A program made the position numbers and the translations under genes. From the IMG/VR virus record IMGVR_UViG_3300050014_000367, positions 1-39,547 of that record: 39,547 bases of DNA. One strand, given 5' to 3'. How positions within the stretch are numbered: position 1 is the first letter of the stretch; each line of letters begins with the position of its first letter. Shown one piece after another: positions 5,061 to 13,052 of the stretch. Below the pieces are notes generated by a model. That model did not search any database and was not told where the DNA came from. It saw nothing but the letters and a program-made list of their open reading frames with translations. Source of the DNA: a virus.

Positions 5061-5856
5061 AAATATACCATTCTACGGATCGTTGATCGGTAAAGAATTA
5101 CCCAATGGTAAGTTGTCTACCACCAGCCACGTTTTAGTTTATGGAGCAATCGAGGCTCACTCAATGGGTTCCAAAGGTTGTATTGCCAGCAATAAATTGA
5201 TATCATCTGAAACCGGTTTAAAAGAACATAGTGTCGCGACAATAATTAGTTTACTAAATTCCGCCAATTGGATTGAAACTAAAATAGATAAAAACAATCA
5301 TCGAAAAAATATCATTCCACTACTGACAATTGTTGTACCCCCCTTCAATCCCCATTGTACCCCCCTTCAATCCCCATTGAACATAGAATACAGTAATAAG
5401 AATACATTACTACGTAGTGCCGATGAATCGGCCATAGTGTCATCAACTACAGAACTACCAACAACCAACAAACTATTTTGGGATGTGGTAAAGAAATATG
5501 GATTACCAGTTACTAACGCAAATAATATACGAAAGTGGGCATCAGATATTGAAAAGATGGAAGATGGTAACTTATATCTGGAGCGCTTATTAAAAATCGA
5601 TTTACGCACTATGGAGGGCGATTTCAGACCGACACTCAATACTCCATTCGACATCATCAGTAAGAAACTCATGGTGCAAAGATTTTGGGGCGTAGAGCAA
5701 ACTGTCGCGCGTCCCGACGCCCCGGTCTACGATCCAGTATACGAAGCTAAAATGCATGAGTGGAACGAATTAGAAGCTGAAGCATTTCGTCAGGACGCCC
5801 AAGGTTTATTGGATATTGAAACATGGCGCAAAGATAACCCGAGACCACAGAAATGA
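5053..5856 (+). CDS. Replication initiator-like winged-helix protein (lambda O/DnaD type)
   Basis: 267 residues from the ATG at 5053; the frame extends upstream only through a TTG with no RBS. N-terminal 85 residues form a helix-turn-helix module (SKGCIASNKLISSETGLK, then LLNSANWIETKIDK as wing), typical of phage replication proteins that recruit helicase to the origin. A Pro-rich linker is encoded by a 22-bp tandem repeat (5333-5379). The C-terminal helical half (LFWDVVKKYGL ... RKWASDIEKM) resembles helicase-loader-contact regions. It is followed at once by a DnaB-like ATPase (ATGA overlap). Initiator role inferred from domain, position and repeats. Confidence 0.65.
   Translation: MLKNIPFYGSLIGKELPNGKLSTTSHVLVYGAIEAHSMGSKGCIASNKLISSETGLKEHSVATIISLLNSANWIETKIDKNNHRKNIIPLLTIVVPPFNPHCTPLQSPLNIEYSNKNTLLRSADESAIVSSTTELPTTNKLFWDVVKKYGLPVTNANNIRKWASDIEKMEDGNLYLERLLKIDLRTMEGDFRPTLNTPFDIISKKLMVQRFWGVEQTVARPDAPVYDPVYEAKMHEWNELEAEAFRQDAQGLLDIETWRKDNPRPQK
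5333..5379 (+). repeat. Two tandem 22-bp repeats inside the initiator gene (possible origin iterons)
   Basis: TTGTA-C6-TTCAAT-CCCC-A occurs at 5333-5354 and again at 5355-5376, perfectly, followed by a further TTG. 22 is not a multiple of three, so the two copies encode different residues, pointing to selection on DNA rather than protein. An AT-rich stretch and a 10-bp palindrome (ACTACGTAGT, 5409-5418) follow. The layout recalls lambda ori, with iterons and AT-rich DNA inside gene O. Confidence 0.6.
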
Positions 5857-6644
5857 TTACAAAACAAATAGTTTATCTGGGTGATTTTAAAGATGAGGCT
5901 GCTACAGTGCTTAAAAACTATGGTAAAACTAATCGATTCACAACTGGTAACGCGGGTTTGGATTCGTACCTTGGTTACGGATATGGTCGTCAAAATGGTT
6001 ACGAAATCGTATTGCTTTACGGACCAACCGGCATTGGTAAAACATTAGTCTCCCTCAATATGATTGCACCGGCCATGGTTGACGGCACGAAAGTGGGGTT
6101 ATTGATACTGGAGGATGATATGGCCGACGTATCGGCTCGTTTAAGCTACATACTGACGCGTGAGCAGTATGATAAGGTCAATGTGGCTAATAACGTCCGT
6201 TGCATTCCCCAGGACGCTCTGATGAGGTCGTGGAACCTAGTGGATCTGCTCAAAATGATTGAAGAATGGTTTGATAGCGGCATTGAATTGATTTTGTTGG
6301 ACCATTTGCAGTTTGCGTTTGAGGGTGCCGAATCAATCAAGGGTGAAAACGAATACACTGCGCAGCGGGTGTTCATGCAGAAGTTGAATCAACTGATGAA
6401 AAAGAATAAGAAAACTATTATTCTGATCAGCCACATCAATAAAGATAACCATAGCAAGGGGATGAATAAGGTGGTTGGGTCCGGGTCCATTGCTCAGGCC
6501 GCGTCAAAGGTGATAGAAATTAGCAAGGAAAAAGATAACCCGGGTTGGATTCGATTCAACTTGCATAAATCACGTTTCACTTGGACCCCGGATTATCACT
6601 ATAATATGAAATTCAATAACAGTCGCATGGAATCATGCAAGTAA
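5853..6644 (+). CDS. DnaB-like RecA-fold replicative helicase/ATPase
   Basis: 263 residues forming a single RecA-type ATPase domain. Walker A is GPTGIGKT at 57-64. An acidic LILEDDM (84-90) fills the position of the catalytic glutamate in DnaB-family proteins. Walker B is LILLDHLQF around Asp150, and VGSGSIAQAASKVIEI resembles the DnaB H4/arginine-finger region. It lacks the DnaB N-terminal primase-binding domain, as in other short phage helicases (AAA_25/DnaB C-terminal group). It follows the initiator with an ATGA overlap and precedes the primase, giving an initiator-helicase-primase module. Very likely the replication-fork helicase; a recombination ATPase is the alternative. Confidence 0.8.
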   Translation: MITKQIVYLGDFKDEAATVLKNYGKTNRFTTGNAGLDSYLGYGYGRQNGYEIVLLYGPTGIGKTLVSLNMIAPAMVDGTKVGLLILEDDMADVSARLSYILTREQYDKVNVANNVRCIPQDALMRSWNLVDLLKMIEEWFDSGIELILLDHLQFAFEGAESIKGENEYTAQRVFMQKLNQLMKKNKKTIILISHINKDNHSKGMNKVVGSGSIAQAASKVIEISKEKDNPGWIRFNLHKSRFTWTPDYHYNMKFNNSRMESCK

Positions 6645-6652
6645 AATAAACA

Positions 6653-7633
6653 ATGAAAGGTGATTATGAACCAGATACATTCACAGAATCAGATGTCCTC
6701 ATGTGCCTCGATAGAGCCGGACTCAAATATAAGAACCGACACCGTTACATCATTACTCAATGTCCGTTTCACAGTGATGAAAACCCCAGCGCCCAAATAT
6801 ATAAAGATGATTGGTTCGTGTCCTGTAATGCAGGATGTGGACGACAGCATATCACCAAGGCATTCCCAGAGCTTAGACCCACTAGAGGTTATGGAAATGC
6901 GCCGACGAGACAGGTGGAGCGAAAGCCTGTGAGTGAACACAAATACACTGAGTATGATTTGATGCCGCAGTGGTTGAAAATGCCAATGATTCCGCGCGAT
7001 CACTATTTTAAAAATTTACCATTGGATGTGTTGGATAGTTTAGGTTGGCGATGGGATGAAGCGCGTAATAGTTATTTCATTCCGTATTTCAGCGCTAGTA
7101 AAACCTCCATTCCATTTGCGCAGTGGCGACATTTATCTGGTGAACGACGATTCACATTCCTGAAGGACGCTAAACCAACATGTTATGGAACATGGAATTT
7201 AGACAATCCTAAATTATTTGTGGTGGAGGGGACCAGCGATTGTGCAGTCCTAGATTATTGCGCAGTGCCATGGATCGGATTGCCCAGCGCATCGTCTGGT
7301 GAACTGATGAAAAAATTGGCTGGTTATTGTGTTCAGAATAAGATTGACTTGGTTTATGCCGGCGACAATGATGATGCCGGTGATAAGTTGCGTGATGCCT
7401 TGGATGAGGTTACTGGTTATCGTGTGTTGCAGCCACGCCATCCGTATAAGGATTGGGGTGAGATGTTTGAGGCTGAAGGTATTGAATCGATTGTTGCCTA
7501 TACCAGCAAAGAATTAGGTTTTGACGTGTCTGAAGGCGCTGTGAGCGAGCCAAATGAAGAAATGGATAATGAGTCGTCTGAAGCCACAGAGCGCCATAGA
7601 AACGATTCTGGACATGTTTCCTGGTTCGGTTGA
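6653..7633 (+). CDS. DNA primase (CHC2 zinc finger plus TOPRIM)
   Basis: 326 residues. The zinc finger CPFH...CNAGC uses Cys37, His40, Cys58 and Cys62. The catalytic TOPRIM fold shows VVEGTSDCAVL with Glu192 and AGDNDDAG (236-243) as the metal-binding acidic cluster. The protein synthesises RNA primers at the fork. It is compact: no helicase domain, which is supplied by the preceding gene. The C-terminal tail after about residue 295 is acidic, low-complexity and probably disordered. The ATG at 6653 has only a weak RBS; no better in-frame start is present. Confidence 0.9.
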   Translation: MKGDYEPDTFTESDVLMCLDRAGLKYKNRHRYIITQCPFHSDENPSAQIYKDDWFVSCNAGCGRQHITKAFPELRPTRGYGNAPTRQVERKPVSEHKYTEYDLMPQWLKMPMIPRDHYFKNLPLDVLDSLGWRWDEARNSYFIPYFSASKTSIPFAQWRHLSGERRFTFLKDAKPTCYGTWNLDNPKLFVVEGTSDCAVLDYCAVPWIGLPSASSGELMKKLAGYCVQNKIDLVYAGDNDDAGDKLRDALDEVTGYRVLQPRHPYKDWGEMFEAEGIESIVAYTSKELGFDVSEGAVSEPNEEMDNESSEATERHRNDSGHVSWFG

Positions 7634-7640
7634 ACTTGAA

Positions 7641-7681
7641 GTAGTCTCCGGACAAGGAGCAACCCAGAATCCAGAGACTAC
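7641..7681 (+). terminator. Stem-loop after the primase gene (processing site or weak terminator)
   Basis: GTAGTCTC (7641-7648) pairs with GAGACTAC (7674-7681), and after one mismatch GGA pairs with TCC: 11 pairs around a 17-base loop. The loop contains AAGGAGCAAC, the RBS type used elsewhere in this phage, but no start codon follows. There is no U-tract, so RNA processing or attenuation is as likely as termination. It separates the replication module from the promoter at 7708. Confidence 0.45.
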
Positions 7682-7707
7682 ACAATAATTATAGCATAAT
7701 TGCAATG

Positions 7708-7736
7708 TTGACATAACGGTTATAGTAGAGTAAATT
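7708..7736 (+). promoter_or_regulatory. Rightward promoter for the recombination/accessory operon
   Basis: TTGACA at 7708-7713, 17-base spacer, TAAATT at 7731-7736. The spacer holds CGGTTATAGT, the same internal element as in three other promoters of this genome. Confidence 0.7.
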
Positions 7737-7762
7737 AAAACCATAAACGGAGCAACCAAATT

Positions 7763-7867
7763 ATGTACAGGTACAAACTTATGTTCATCAAACCATTTAA
7801 AGCCCTGCGAGGATGGTTTGCAGTTGAATGGGAACGTCTAAAAACTTATTGGATGCAGGAGATTTAA
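7763..7867 (+). CDS. Small hypothetical protein (34 aa)
   Basis: Begins MYRYKLMFIKPFKALRGWFA; strongly basic and aromatic with amphipathic character. CGGAGCAACC lies upstream as RBS. It is the first gene after the promoter at 7708. The stop TAA is separated by one base from the next ATG, whose AGGAG lies inside this gene. No family known. Confidence 0.55.
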   Translation: MYRYKLMFIKPFKALRGWFAVEWERLKTYWMQEI

Positions 7868-7868
7868 T

Positions 7869-8834
7869 ATGACTAAAGCAGTTGCTAAGACTAGCCAATA
7901 TGATTCTGAATTAGAAACTCAATTAGTCCAGACCGGCATGGATAAAAACGAAGCTGTTGAATTGCTTCAACTTTATGGTATGCCACTTACTGAGGCTGGT
8001 GAAATCCTGAAGAGTTACGAGAAGATTAAAGTTACTGACGAATCACAAGTTGATGTTATGGTCCAAGCGCGCGAGATGCGATTAAAACTGCGCAGTATTC
8101 GTGTGGCTGTCGATAAGCGCCATGACGAACTGAAAGTGAATGTGCTGAAGTCTGCTAATGCGATTGATTTTGTGAACCGGACTGTCAAACAGTACATTGA
8201 ACCGGCTGAAACCTATTTGAAATTCCAAGAAGAATTTAGCGAACGTGTATCGGCCGAACGCCGGGCTCGTATTATTGCTGAACGCACCACAGAATTATCC
8301 AAATATATTGATGATCTTTCAATTTACAATCTTGGTGAGATGAACGATGCTCAGTTTGCTGATACATTGGAGCGTGAAAAAACTTTGTATGATTTAAGAA
8401 TCGCTAAAGAAAAAGCAGCTGAAGTTGAACGTATCAAGTTGGAAAAAGCTGAAGAGGTAAAACGTCAGAAGGTGTTCAAAGAAAACGAACGATTACGCGC
8501 TGAGGCCAAGAAGAAACAGGAAGAGACTGATAAAAAGTTGGCCGCGGAACGTGCTAAGGCTGATGAGGAACGTAAGAAACGTGAAGCGATTGAGCAAGAG
8601 TTGGAACTTAAACGAGTTGAGGCTGATGCGGCCAAACGTGCCAAAGAAGAGGCTGAAAAAAAGGCTGCACTTGCACCAGATAAAGAAAAACTACTAGAAT
8701 ATATTTCATTCCTTGATATCCACGATTGTACTGAACTAACGTCTGGAAAGGCCGAGAAAATCTATAATCAGATCAAAGTTCATTTAAGTAAAAGTGTTGA
8801 AATGTATCGTAATTTAGTAGAGAAGGAGTTGTAA
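7869..8834 (+). CDS. Coiled-coil protein of the phage recombination region (DUF1351-like)
   Basis: 321 residues. The N-terminal ~60 residues are helical, followed by a KRHDELK-containing helical domain. Residues about 180-275 are a long charged coiled coil dominated by E, K, A and R ([34 protein letters not shown]). A C-terminal globular helical domain ends in NLVEKEL. Similar coiled-coil proteins sit beside single-strand annealing and exonuclease genes in many phages. Here it heads the operon containing the PD-(D/E)XK nuclease and SSB. RBS AGGAG. The exact family is not certain. Confidence 0.55.
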   Translation: MTKAVAKTSQYDSELETQLVQTGMDKNEAVELLQLYGMPLTEAGEILKSYEKIKVTDESQVDVMVQAREMRLKLRSIRVAVDKRHDELKVNVLKSANAIDFVNRTVKQYIEPAETYLKFQEEFSERVSAERRARIIAERTTELSKYIDDLSIYNLGEMNDAQFADTLEREKTLYDLRIAKEKAAEVERIKLEKAEEVKRQKVFKENERLRAEAKKKQEETDKKLAAERAKADEERKKREAIEQELELKRVEADAAKRAKEEAEKKAALAPDKEKLLEYISFLDIHDCTELTSGKAEKIYNQIKVHLSKSVEMYRNLVEKEL

Positions 8835-9520
8835 TGGCCAAGAAAATGGAAGTAAAAATTAAGATCTTAAAATGGTTCGATGGTTCTGTACTATATGAAT
8901 CTGAAAAATCAACTCTTAAAGAGGCATTAGTTGATGCGAATTTGCGTGGTGCGGATTTGCGTGGTGCGAATTTGCGTGGTGCGAATTTGCGTGATGCGGA
9001 TTTGCGTGGTGCGAATTTGCGTGGTGCGGATTTGTATGATGCGGATTTGCGTGATGCGGATTTGCGTGGTGCGAATTTGCGTGATGCGGATTTGCGTGGT
9101 GCGAATTTGCGTGGTGCGAATTTGTATGGTGCGAATTTGTATGGTGCGGATTTGCGTGGTGCGAATTTGCGTGATGCGAAAAATTCCGACTATGCTATCG
9201 CACAAACTCGTATATTACCAGAAGGTGATATTATCGGTTATAAAAAATGTGTTGATGATAAAATTGTTAGGTTACTTATACCGAAAGAGGCTAAACGTTC
9301 GCACGCAATGGGTCGTAAATGCCGAGCCGAGTATGCTGAAGTTTTAAAAATCACCAAAAATAGTAAACACTATAAAAAAGCTATTAGCCAAAATCAAGCT
9401 AGTTTTATTTATAAAGTTGGTGAAACTGTACACTGTGATAAATTTGACGAAGACTGGACCCAAGAATGTTCAGGTGGAATACATTTTTTTATTACTAAAT
9501 TAGAAGCGGAAAGGTACTAA
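8834..9520 (+). CDS. Pentapeptide-repeat protein with DUF5758-like C-terminus
   Basis: 228 residues. After a short N-terminal cap come about 16 pentapeptides of the A(D/N)LRG type (residues 33-115), expected to fold as a right-handed quadrilateral beta-helix. The C-terminal ~105 residues ([18 protein letters not shown] ... [13 protein letters not shown] ... [15 protein letters not shown]) match the conserved tail found behind pentapeptide repeats in phages (DUF5758). Pentapeptide proteins can mimic DNA, as with gyrase-binding Qnr/MfpA, but no such role can be shown here. The ATG overlaps the previous stop (TAATG). The nearly identical repeat DNA implies recent expansion. Confidence 0.85.
   Translation: MAKKMEVKIKILKWFDGSVLYESEKSTLKEALVDANLRGADLRGANLRGANLRDADLRGANLRGADLYDADLRDADLRGANLRDADLRGANLRGANLYGANLYGADLRGANLRDAKNSDYAIAQTRILPEGDIIGYKKCVDDKIVRLLIPKEAKRSHAMGRKCRAEYAEVLKITKNSKHYKKAISQNQASFIYKVGETVHCDKFDEDWTQECSGGIHFFITKLEAERY
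8931..9180 (+). repeat. 15-bp tandem repeat array encoding the pentapeptides
   Basis: Units alternate between GCGAATTTGCGTGGT and GCGGATTTGCGTGAT with very few substitutions (occasional TAT for CGT). Near-identity at silent positions indicates recent unit duplication or gene conversion, so copy number may vary between isolates. Confidence 0.9.
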
Positions 9521-9523
9521 GTT

Positions 9524-9706
9524 ATGAAACTCGAATATGAACACTGTGAGACTCAAGAAGAGGTTCGTCAGCACATTCAAGAGTGTGAAGGCCATCATAC
9601 CCAACAAGCAATTTATTCAACCTTTCACGATGCACTTACTCAGATATGTTATGGGTGTATGAAAGTACGTAGCACTATAAAACTGAGAGAGGAAAATAAT
9701 GGGTAA
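9524..9706 (+). CDS. Small hypothetical protein (60 aa)
   Basis: MKLEYEHCETQEEVRQHIQE start. Contains His/Cys pairs (CEGHH, CYGC) that could bind a metal, but the spacing matches no family I know. RBS GGAAAGG upstream. Ends with an eight-base overlap into the next gene, so it is coupled within the operon. Confidence 0.6.
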   Translation: MKLEYEHCETQEEVRQHIQECEGHHTQQAIYSTFHDALTQICYGCMKVRSTIKLREENNG

Positions 9707-10067
9707 AAAAGAAGAACTGACAGATGTAATTTCACCGGAAGGCATCAAAGCGCTGAAGGTTGGTCAGATCCTTGGGTTCAGTTACGAAGGTAGCCCGATC
9801 CGAATCAAAATCACCAGAAAAGACACCAAGAATATGCGTATCTGGGGTGAGCATATTGATTTGGTGAATATTGATACTGGTATGAGCCATTACGGCCACA
9901 TTATTGATGCTAGTGATGAAGCGCGTAAGAAATATGGTAATGTTTATTGCCATGATTGTCATGTGACAGTTGATAAAAAAGCTACTTGGTTCGGTAATAA
10001 ACAAGCTGATGCTCGTTATGCCGCTGAAGTTCGTAAACAAAACAAGGGGAAGGGTAAAAAGAAATGA
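9699..10067 (+). CDS. Hypothetical protein with CxxCH motif
   Basis: 122 residues. N-terminal beta-rich part (VGQILGFSYEGSPIRIKITR), then a single CHDCH near residue 85, and a very basic tail (KQNKGKGKKK) suggesting nucleic-acid contact. RBS GAGAGGAAA lies before the ATG at 9699. It overlaps the next gene as ATGA. No function recognised. Confidence 0.6.
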   Translation: MGKKEELTDVISPEGIKALKVGQILGFSYEGSPIRIKITRKDTKNMRIWGEHIDLVNIDTGMSHYGHIIDASDEARKKYGNVYCHDCHVTVDKKATWFGNKQADARYAAEVRKQNKGKGKKK

Positions 10068-10318
10068 TAGATTTGAAAAAGTTTAAGGTCCAGGACATTG
10101 CCGGTGCTTATAAAAAATTAGGTCGCGAGATGCAAGAATACGATCGTATCAAAAATAAGTTCTTGCGCGGCCGAGTATTTGTATTGGACAGTTTAGAATT
10201 TTTACATTTCAAAGATTTTGAGAATCGATGGGTTATTGGTGTAGTCAAAACTAATAACATGTTGTCGGTGTTGGATAAAGAGATCGCACGACGTAATAAA
10301 TTGATTGGAGTATTGTAA
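10064..10318 (+). CDS. Hypothetical protein (84 aa)
   Basis: Mostly helical and basic (QDIAGAYKKLGREMQEYDRI) with a central beta hairpin. Both ends overlap neighbouring genes (ATGA start, TAATG end), so it is translated as part of the operon. No family recognised. Confidence 0.6.
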   Translation: MIDLKKFKVQDIAGAYKKLGREMQEYDRIKNKFLRGRVFVLDSLEFLHFKDFENRWVIGVVKTNNMLSVLDKEIARRNKLIGVL

Positions 10319-10641
10319 TGACTGTAGCAAAAACTAAGATACGAGATCTTCTAGTAATACGACAATATTACATAAACGGCATTAATTTATTGGTGCGAGT
10401 TGATTTTGTCAAAAAGAAAATGACTTTTGTTGAACCTTCATCAAATGGAAACGGTTATATCGCTAAGAAATGGTTATTCGAAGGCCGCGAACCAGAATAT
10501 TTGCGTACCTGGGTATTGATATTAGACGCCATGAAAAAAGCAACTGATATGGTGGTTGCTGAACTTAATGAAATCAAAGAATCAGAATTTAAACAAACTG
10601 TAAAAGCGTTAGCAGCAATGAGTAGTCGCGATGGCTTTTAA
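10318..10641 (+). CDS. Hypothetical protein (107 aa)
   Basis: Starts MTVAKTKIRDLLVIRQYYIN; a beta-rich front half is followed by a long helix (MVVAELNEIKESEFKQTVKA). It lies directly before the nuclease gene and overlaps it by 11 bases, suggesting a linked expression level and perhaps a shared role. Function unknown. Confidence 0.6.
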   Translation: MTVAKTKIRDLLVIRQYYINGINLLVRVDFVKKKMTFVEPSSNGNGYIAKKWLFEGREPEYLRTWVLILDAMKKATDMVVAELNEIKESEFKQTVKALAAMSSRDGF

Positions 10642-11668
10642 GGATATTACTAAGGTTCTATACGATGGTAAAGTAAAGATTTCTTATCTTGACAAACCGC
10701 ATATGTATTTCCGCCAATTACGTGAGAACTGGGACTTACCGGAGACTGATCCAAAAGCTTGGGGTAAAAAGAAACGTCCAAAAGGAACCACCACATTAAT
10801 GGAAGATACCCTTGAGAAAAAAGGTTTGATGACATGGCCGATGGGTATGGCGTTGAAAGAATTATTTGGTTTCTATGACTTTACCAATGATGACGGTGAA
10901 CATCTAGTTGGATTTTCGAAGGATGTTGGCACGTTGTGGGATGGCGATGGTCTACGGTCTGTCACCAAATATGAAACCCTAGAATTTGTCACATCAGCTA
11001 GTAAAAGTTATCTACGCAAAAAGAAAAAGGGTGGAGACATTGGAAATGTAGTGCACGATGCGATTCAGCACTATATTGAACACAATACGTTTGATATTGC
11101 CGCATCATACAAGGCATCGATTGAAGAGGCATTCCCAATACCGGAGTTCGCGGCCGAACGCGCTAATGCAATGAAAGATTTCGATAGTGATGTGTTACAG
11201 GCTATCACTGCCTACAATCAGTTTGTACTTTGGTGGGATGAACAGAAACCACGATTACTAGGCGCAGAAGACATTATCTATTCGCTAGATATGGACTACT
11301 GCGGGACGTTTGATGCATTGCTGAATATTAATGGCAAAATTGTGTTGGTCGATTGGAAGACAAGTAACGCCAGTATGTCCAAGGCCGCAGCAGCATCACA
11401 AGGAATATATTACAGTTATTTCATCCAGTCAGCCGCATATGCGAATGCCTGGGCTGAAATGGGGAACACAATGCCGGACGATTTGTTAATCGTGTCCTGT
11501 CGTAAAAACGGCGGATTCGATTACATTTATGCCAGCGATTTAGGATTGACAGTTAAAGACTGTATTGATTGGTGGAAGGGTGTAGCTTTATGCTACCGTT
11601 TCATGGATCAAACTAAGAAAAAATTAAATGAGTTAGGCGATGCCAAACTCGCGAAGGAGATAAAATAA
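10631..11668 (+). CDS. PD-(D/E)XK exonuclease (RecB/Cas4-like)
   Basis: 345 residues. The nuclease signature is complete: His142 in GNVVHDAIQHYI, Asp228 in GTFDALL, Asp241-x-Lys243 in LVDWKTS, and the QSAAYANA motif near 268-275. The N-terminal ~100 residues include a basic KKKRPKGTTTL segment. Such enzymes degrade duplex ends in phage recombination or DNA processing. The neighbours (SSB-like protein, RusA, coiled-coil protein) support a recombination role. No Cys cluster for an iron-sulfur centre is visible, unlike true Cas4. Confidence 0.85.
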   Translation: MAFKDITKVLYDGKVKISYLDKPHMYFRQLRENWDLPETDPKAWGKKKRPKGTTTLMEDTLEKKGLMTWPMGMALKELFGFYDFTNDDGEHLVGFSKDVGTLWDGDGLRSVTKYETLEFVTSASKSYLRKKKKGGDIGNVVHDAIQHYIEHNTFDIAASYKASIEEAFPIPEFAAERANAMKDFDSDVLQAITAYNQFVLWWDEQKPRLLGAEDIIYSLDMDYCGTFDALLNINGKIVLVDWKTSNASMSKAAAASQGIYYSYFIQSAAYANAWAEMGNTMPDDLLIVSCRKNGGFDYIYASDLGLTVKDCIDWWKGVALCYRFMDQTKKKLNELGDAKLAKEIK

Positions 11669-11901
11669 TGGGACCAGCAACAACAGAAACCGAATTTGAA
11701 CAGCTTGATTACAGTATCACTAATCATACGCCATCAGAATTAGCAATATCTAATATTGAGCAAATAAGAATAGCAGCACGAGTATTTGCTAAAGCAGTCA
11801 TTGATATAACTCCATCTAGTCGAGAAAAAAGCTTATCAAAAACACATATCGAAGAGGCTGTTATGTGGGCAGTAAAATCTATAATCTTAGGAGACAAATA
11901 A
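11668..11901 (+). CDS. Acb2/Tad1-hairpin domain protein (probable anti-CBASS sponge)
   Basis: 77 residues. The C-terminal half is a helical hairpin: NIEQIRIAARVFAKAVIDI, then SREKSLSKTHIEEAVMWAVK. The spaced SREKSL-x-x-T-x-(L/I)EEA-x-MWA signature is characteristic of small phage proteins in the Acb2/Tad1 hairpin (DUF7681-type) group. Characterised members assemble and sequester cyclic nucleotide signals, blocking CBASS and related defences. The N-terminal ~28 residues are variable and Thr/Glu-rich. The ATG overlaps the nuclease stop. The motif match is clear to me; activity and ligand choice in this member are inferred. Confidence 0.7.
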   Translation: MGPATTETEFEQLDYSITNHTPSELAISNIEQIRIAARVFAKAVIDITPSSREKSLSKTHIEEAVMWAVKSIILGDK

Positions 11902-12693
11902 ATGTCATTCAGCAACCCAACAGTAAAAAGTCCAGTAACGCGTTATTTCCAATGGAATGGCGGCGAAAAGGCCGGTGGAACAATTTCACACTATGATAAA
12001 GATGCCAAAGAAAATATCATTGTCGAATATCCATTCACATTTATTGTGCTGGATGAGTTGAATGCTATTACTGGTTTTAGCGATGCTGATCATGGTGGGT
12101 TCTGGAGCAATGAAGTTCGTAATATGAAGAATGATGAATTAGTTGTTCGAACCAAATCCGGTGTTAAAGCTCGTGGTTATTACGAAAACATAAAAGACAG
12201 TATCAAATCGCTTGGCGCCAAATATGCTAAATCTATCTACATTGCCTACAAAGACGATAGTGGCGAGTTCGCAATTGGCAACTTGAAGGTTGCAGGAGCC
12301 GCTCTAACAGCCTGGATTGAGTTCAACAAGCAATATGACACCCAGAAGTATGCAGCCGTTCTGACAGGCTCTACGCAAGCCAAGAAGGGTGCTACGGTTT
12401 ACTTTGTACCTGACTTCACTGGAATGACAATTTCTGGTGATACTGCAACTAATGCTAGCCGACTTGATAAGGTGTTACAAAGGTACCTTGACATTTCACT
12501 AGCTCGCCGCGACAGTGAACCAGTTGACGAAGAAGATATTGATGATGTCGATAATGTTGATGAAGCTGACAGTGCACCAGAAGAAGAGGAAACTAAATTA
12601 GATTTGGCCGAAATCCCTTTTGATGATCCTAAAACTGAAACGGAAACCAAAGTCGAACCAAAAGACACCGGTATTAAAGACGTCCAATTTTAA
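11902..12693 (+). CDS. Probable single-stranded DNA-binding protein
   Basis: 263 residues. A beta-rich core (YFQWNGGEKAGG, YPFTFIVLDELNAITGFSD, KSIYIAYKDD) is followed by a helical part and a long acidic tail from about residue 205 (EEDIDDVDNVDEAD) ending in IKDVQF. An OB-like core with an acidic tail and terminal Phe is the design of phage SSBs such as T7 gp2.5, where the tail recruits replication proteins. Its place between a nuclease and RusA fits. The sequence does not match classical bacterial SSB, so this is a functional inference. Confidence 0.6.
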   Translation: MSFSNPTVKSPVTRYFQWNGGEKAGGTISHYDKDAKENIIVEYPFTFIVLDELNAITGFSDADHGGFWSNEVRNMKNDELVVRTKSGVKARGYYENIKDSIKSLGAKYAKSIYIAYKDDSGEFAIGNLKVAGAALTAWIEFNKQYDTQKYAAVLTGSTQAKKGATVYFVPDFTGMTISGDTATNASRLDKVLQRYLDISLARRDSEPVDEEDIDDVDNVDEADSAPEEEETKLDLAEIPFDDPKTETETKVEPKDTGIKDVQF

Positions 12694-12715
12694 CAAATAA
12701 ATCCGAGGTTTTAAA

Positions 12716-13012
12716 ATGGTTGAGGTAAAAAGAGATATACTAGGACGCAGGATCCCCGAATTCGATCGGGAAGCCGCAAATAGAAAAGCTCAACAAACTA
12801 GAGAGGAAAGACATGGAACCGATTTCAATAAGAGAATTGCTCCTTCTGGTGGTCGCCACCGGGGTCGTGGTTACTTTGGCTACTTACGCGATACGGACCC
12901 GGAAAAACTTAGAGATATTACAAGCGCAGCTGGACAAAAATCAGCCAAAACCCGCAGTAAAAAACGAAATACCAACAAACGAAATACCGTTTCTGGAGAC
13001 ACCAATAAATGA
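12716..13012 (+). CDS. KGG-motif-like small basic protein
   Basis: 98 residues. GTDFNKRIAPSGGRHRGRG followed by DPEKLRDITSAAGQKSAK resembles the KGG stress-protein repeat (GGF..DPEK...ASKGGKA) carried by many small phage and bacterial proteins. The ends are very basic and probably disordered. RBS CCGAGG before the ATG. A second frame starting at 12813 overlaps it for 200 bases and also looks coding. Role unknown. Confidence 0.6.
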   Translation: MVEVKRDILGRRIPEFDREAANRKAQQTREERHGTDFNKRIAPSGGRHRGRGYFGYLRDTDPEKLRDITSAAGQKSAKTRSKKRNTNKRNTVSGDTNK

Positions 13013-13052
13013 AACGCAACTCAACATTAAAACGAACACCGCTAAAAAGTAG
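12813..13052 (+). CDS. Nested small membrane protein overlapping the KGG-like gene
   Basis: 79 residues in the +1 frame relative to the overlapping gene. A strong AGAGGAAAG sits seven bases before the ATG. The product begins MEPISIRELLLLVVATGVVV, one transmembrane segment (residues 7-27), followed by RTRKNLEILQAQLDKNQPKP, a Pro/Asn/Thr-rich extended region and a basic end. This type-I-like layout with a short periplasm-like tail recalls small spanin or lysis-accessory proteins but no match is claimed. It also overlaps the next gene by 44 bases. Confidence 0.5.
   Translation: MEPISIRELLLLVVATGVVVTLATYAIRTRKNLEILQAQLDKNQPKPAVKNEIPTNEIPFLETPINETQLNIKTNTAKK

Noticed and set aside
7641-7681. RBS-containing hairpin as a thermosensor-like translation switch
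   Set aside because: The AAGGAGCAAC in the loop has no start codon within reach, so it cannot directly control a gene.
8927-9205. Leftward and third-frame open frames with QIRTT or VVRIC repeats across the pentapeptide array
   Set aside because: Mirror products of the 15-bp tandem repeat; low-complexity, no RBS, and contained in a recognisable pentapeptide gene.
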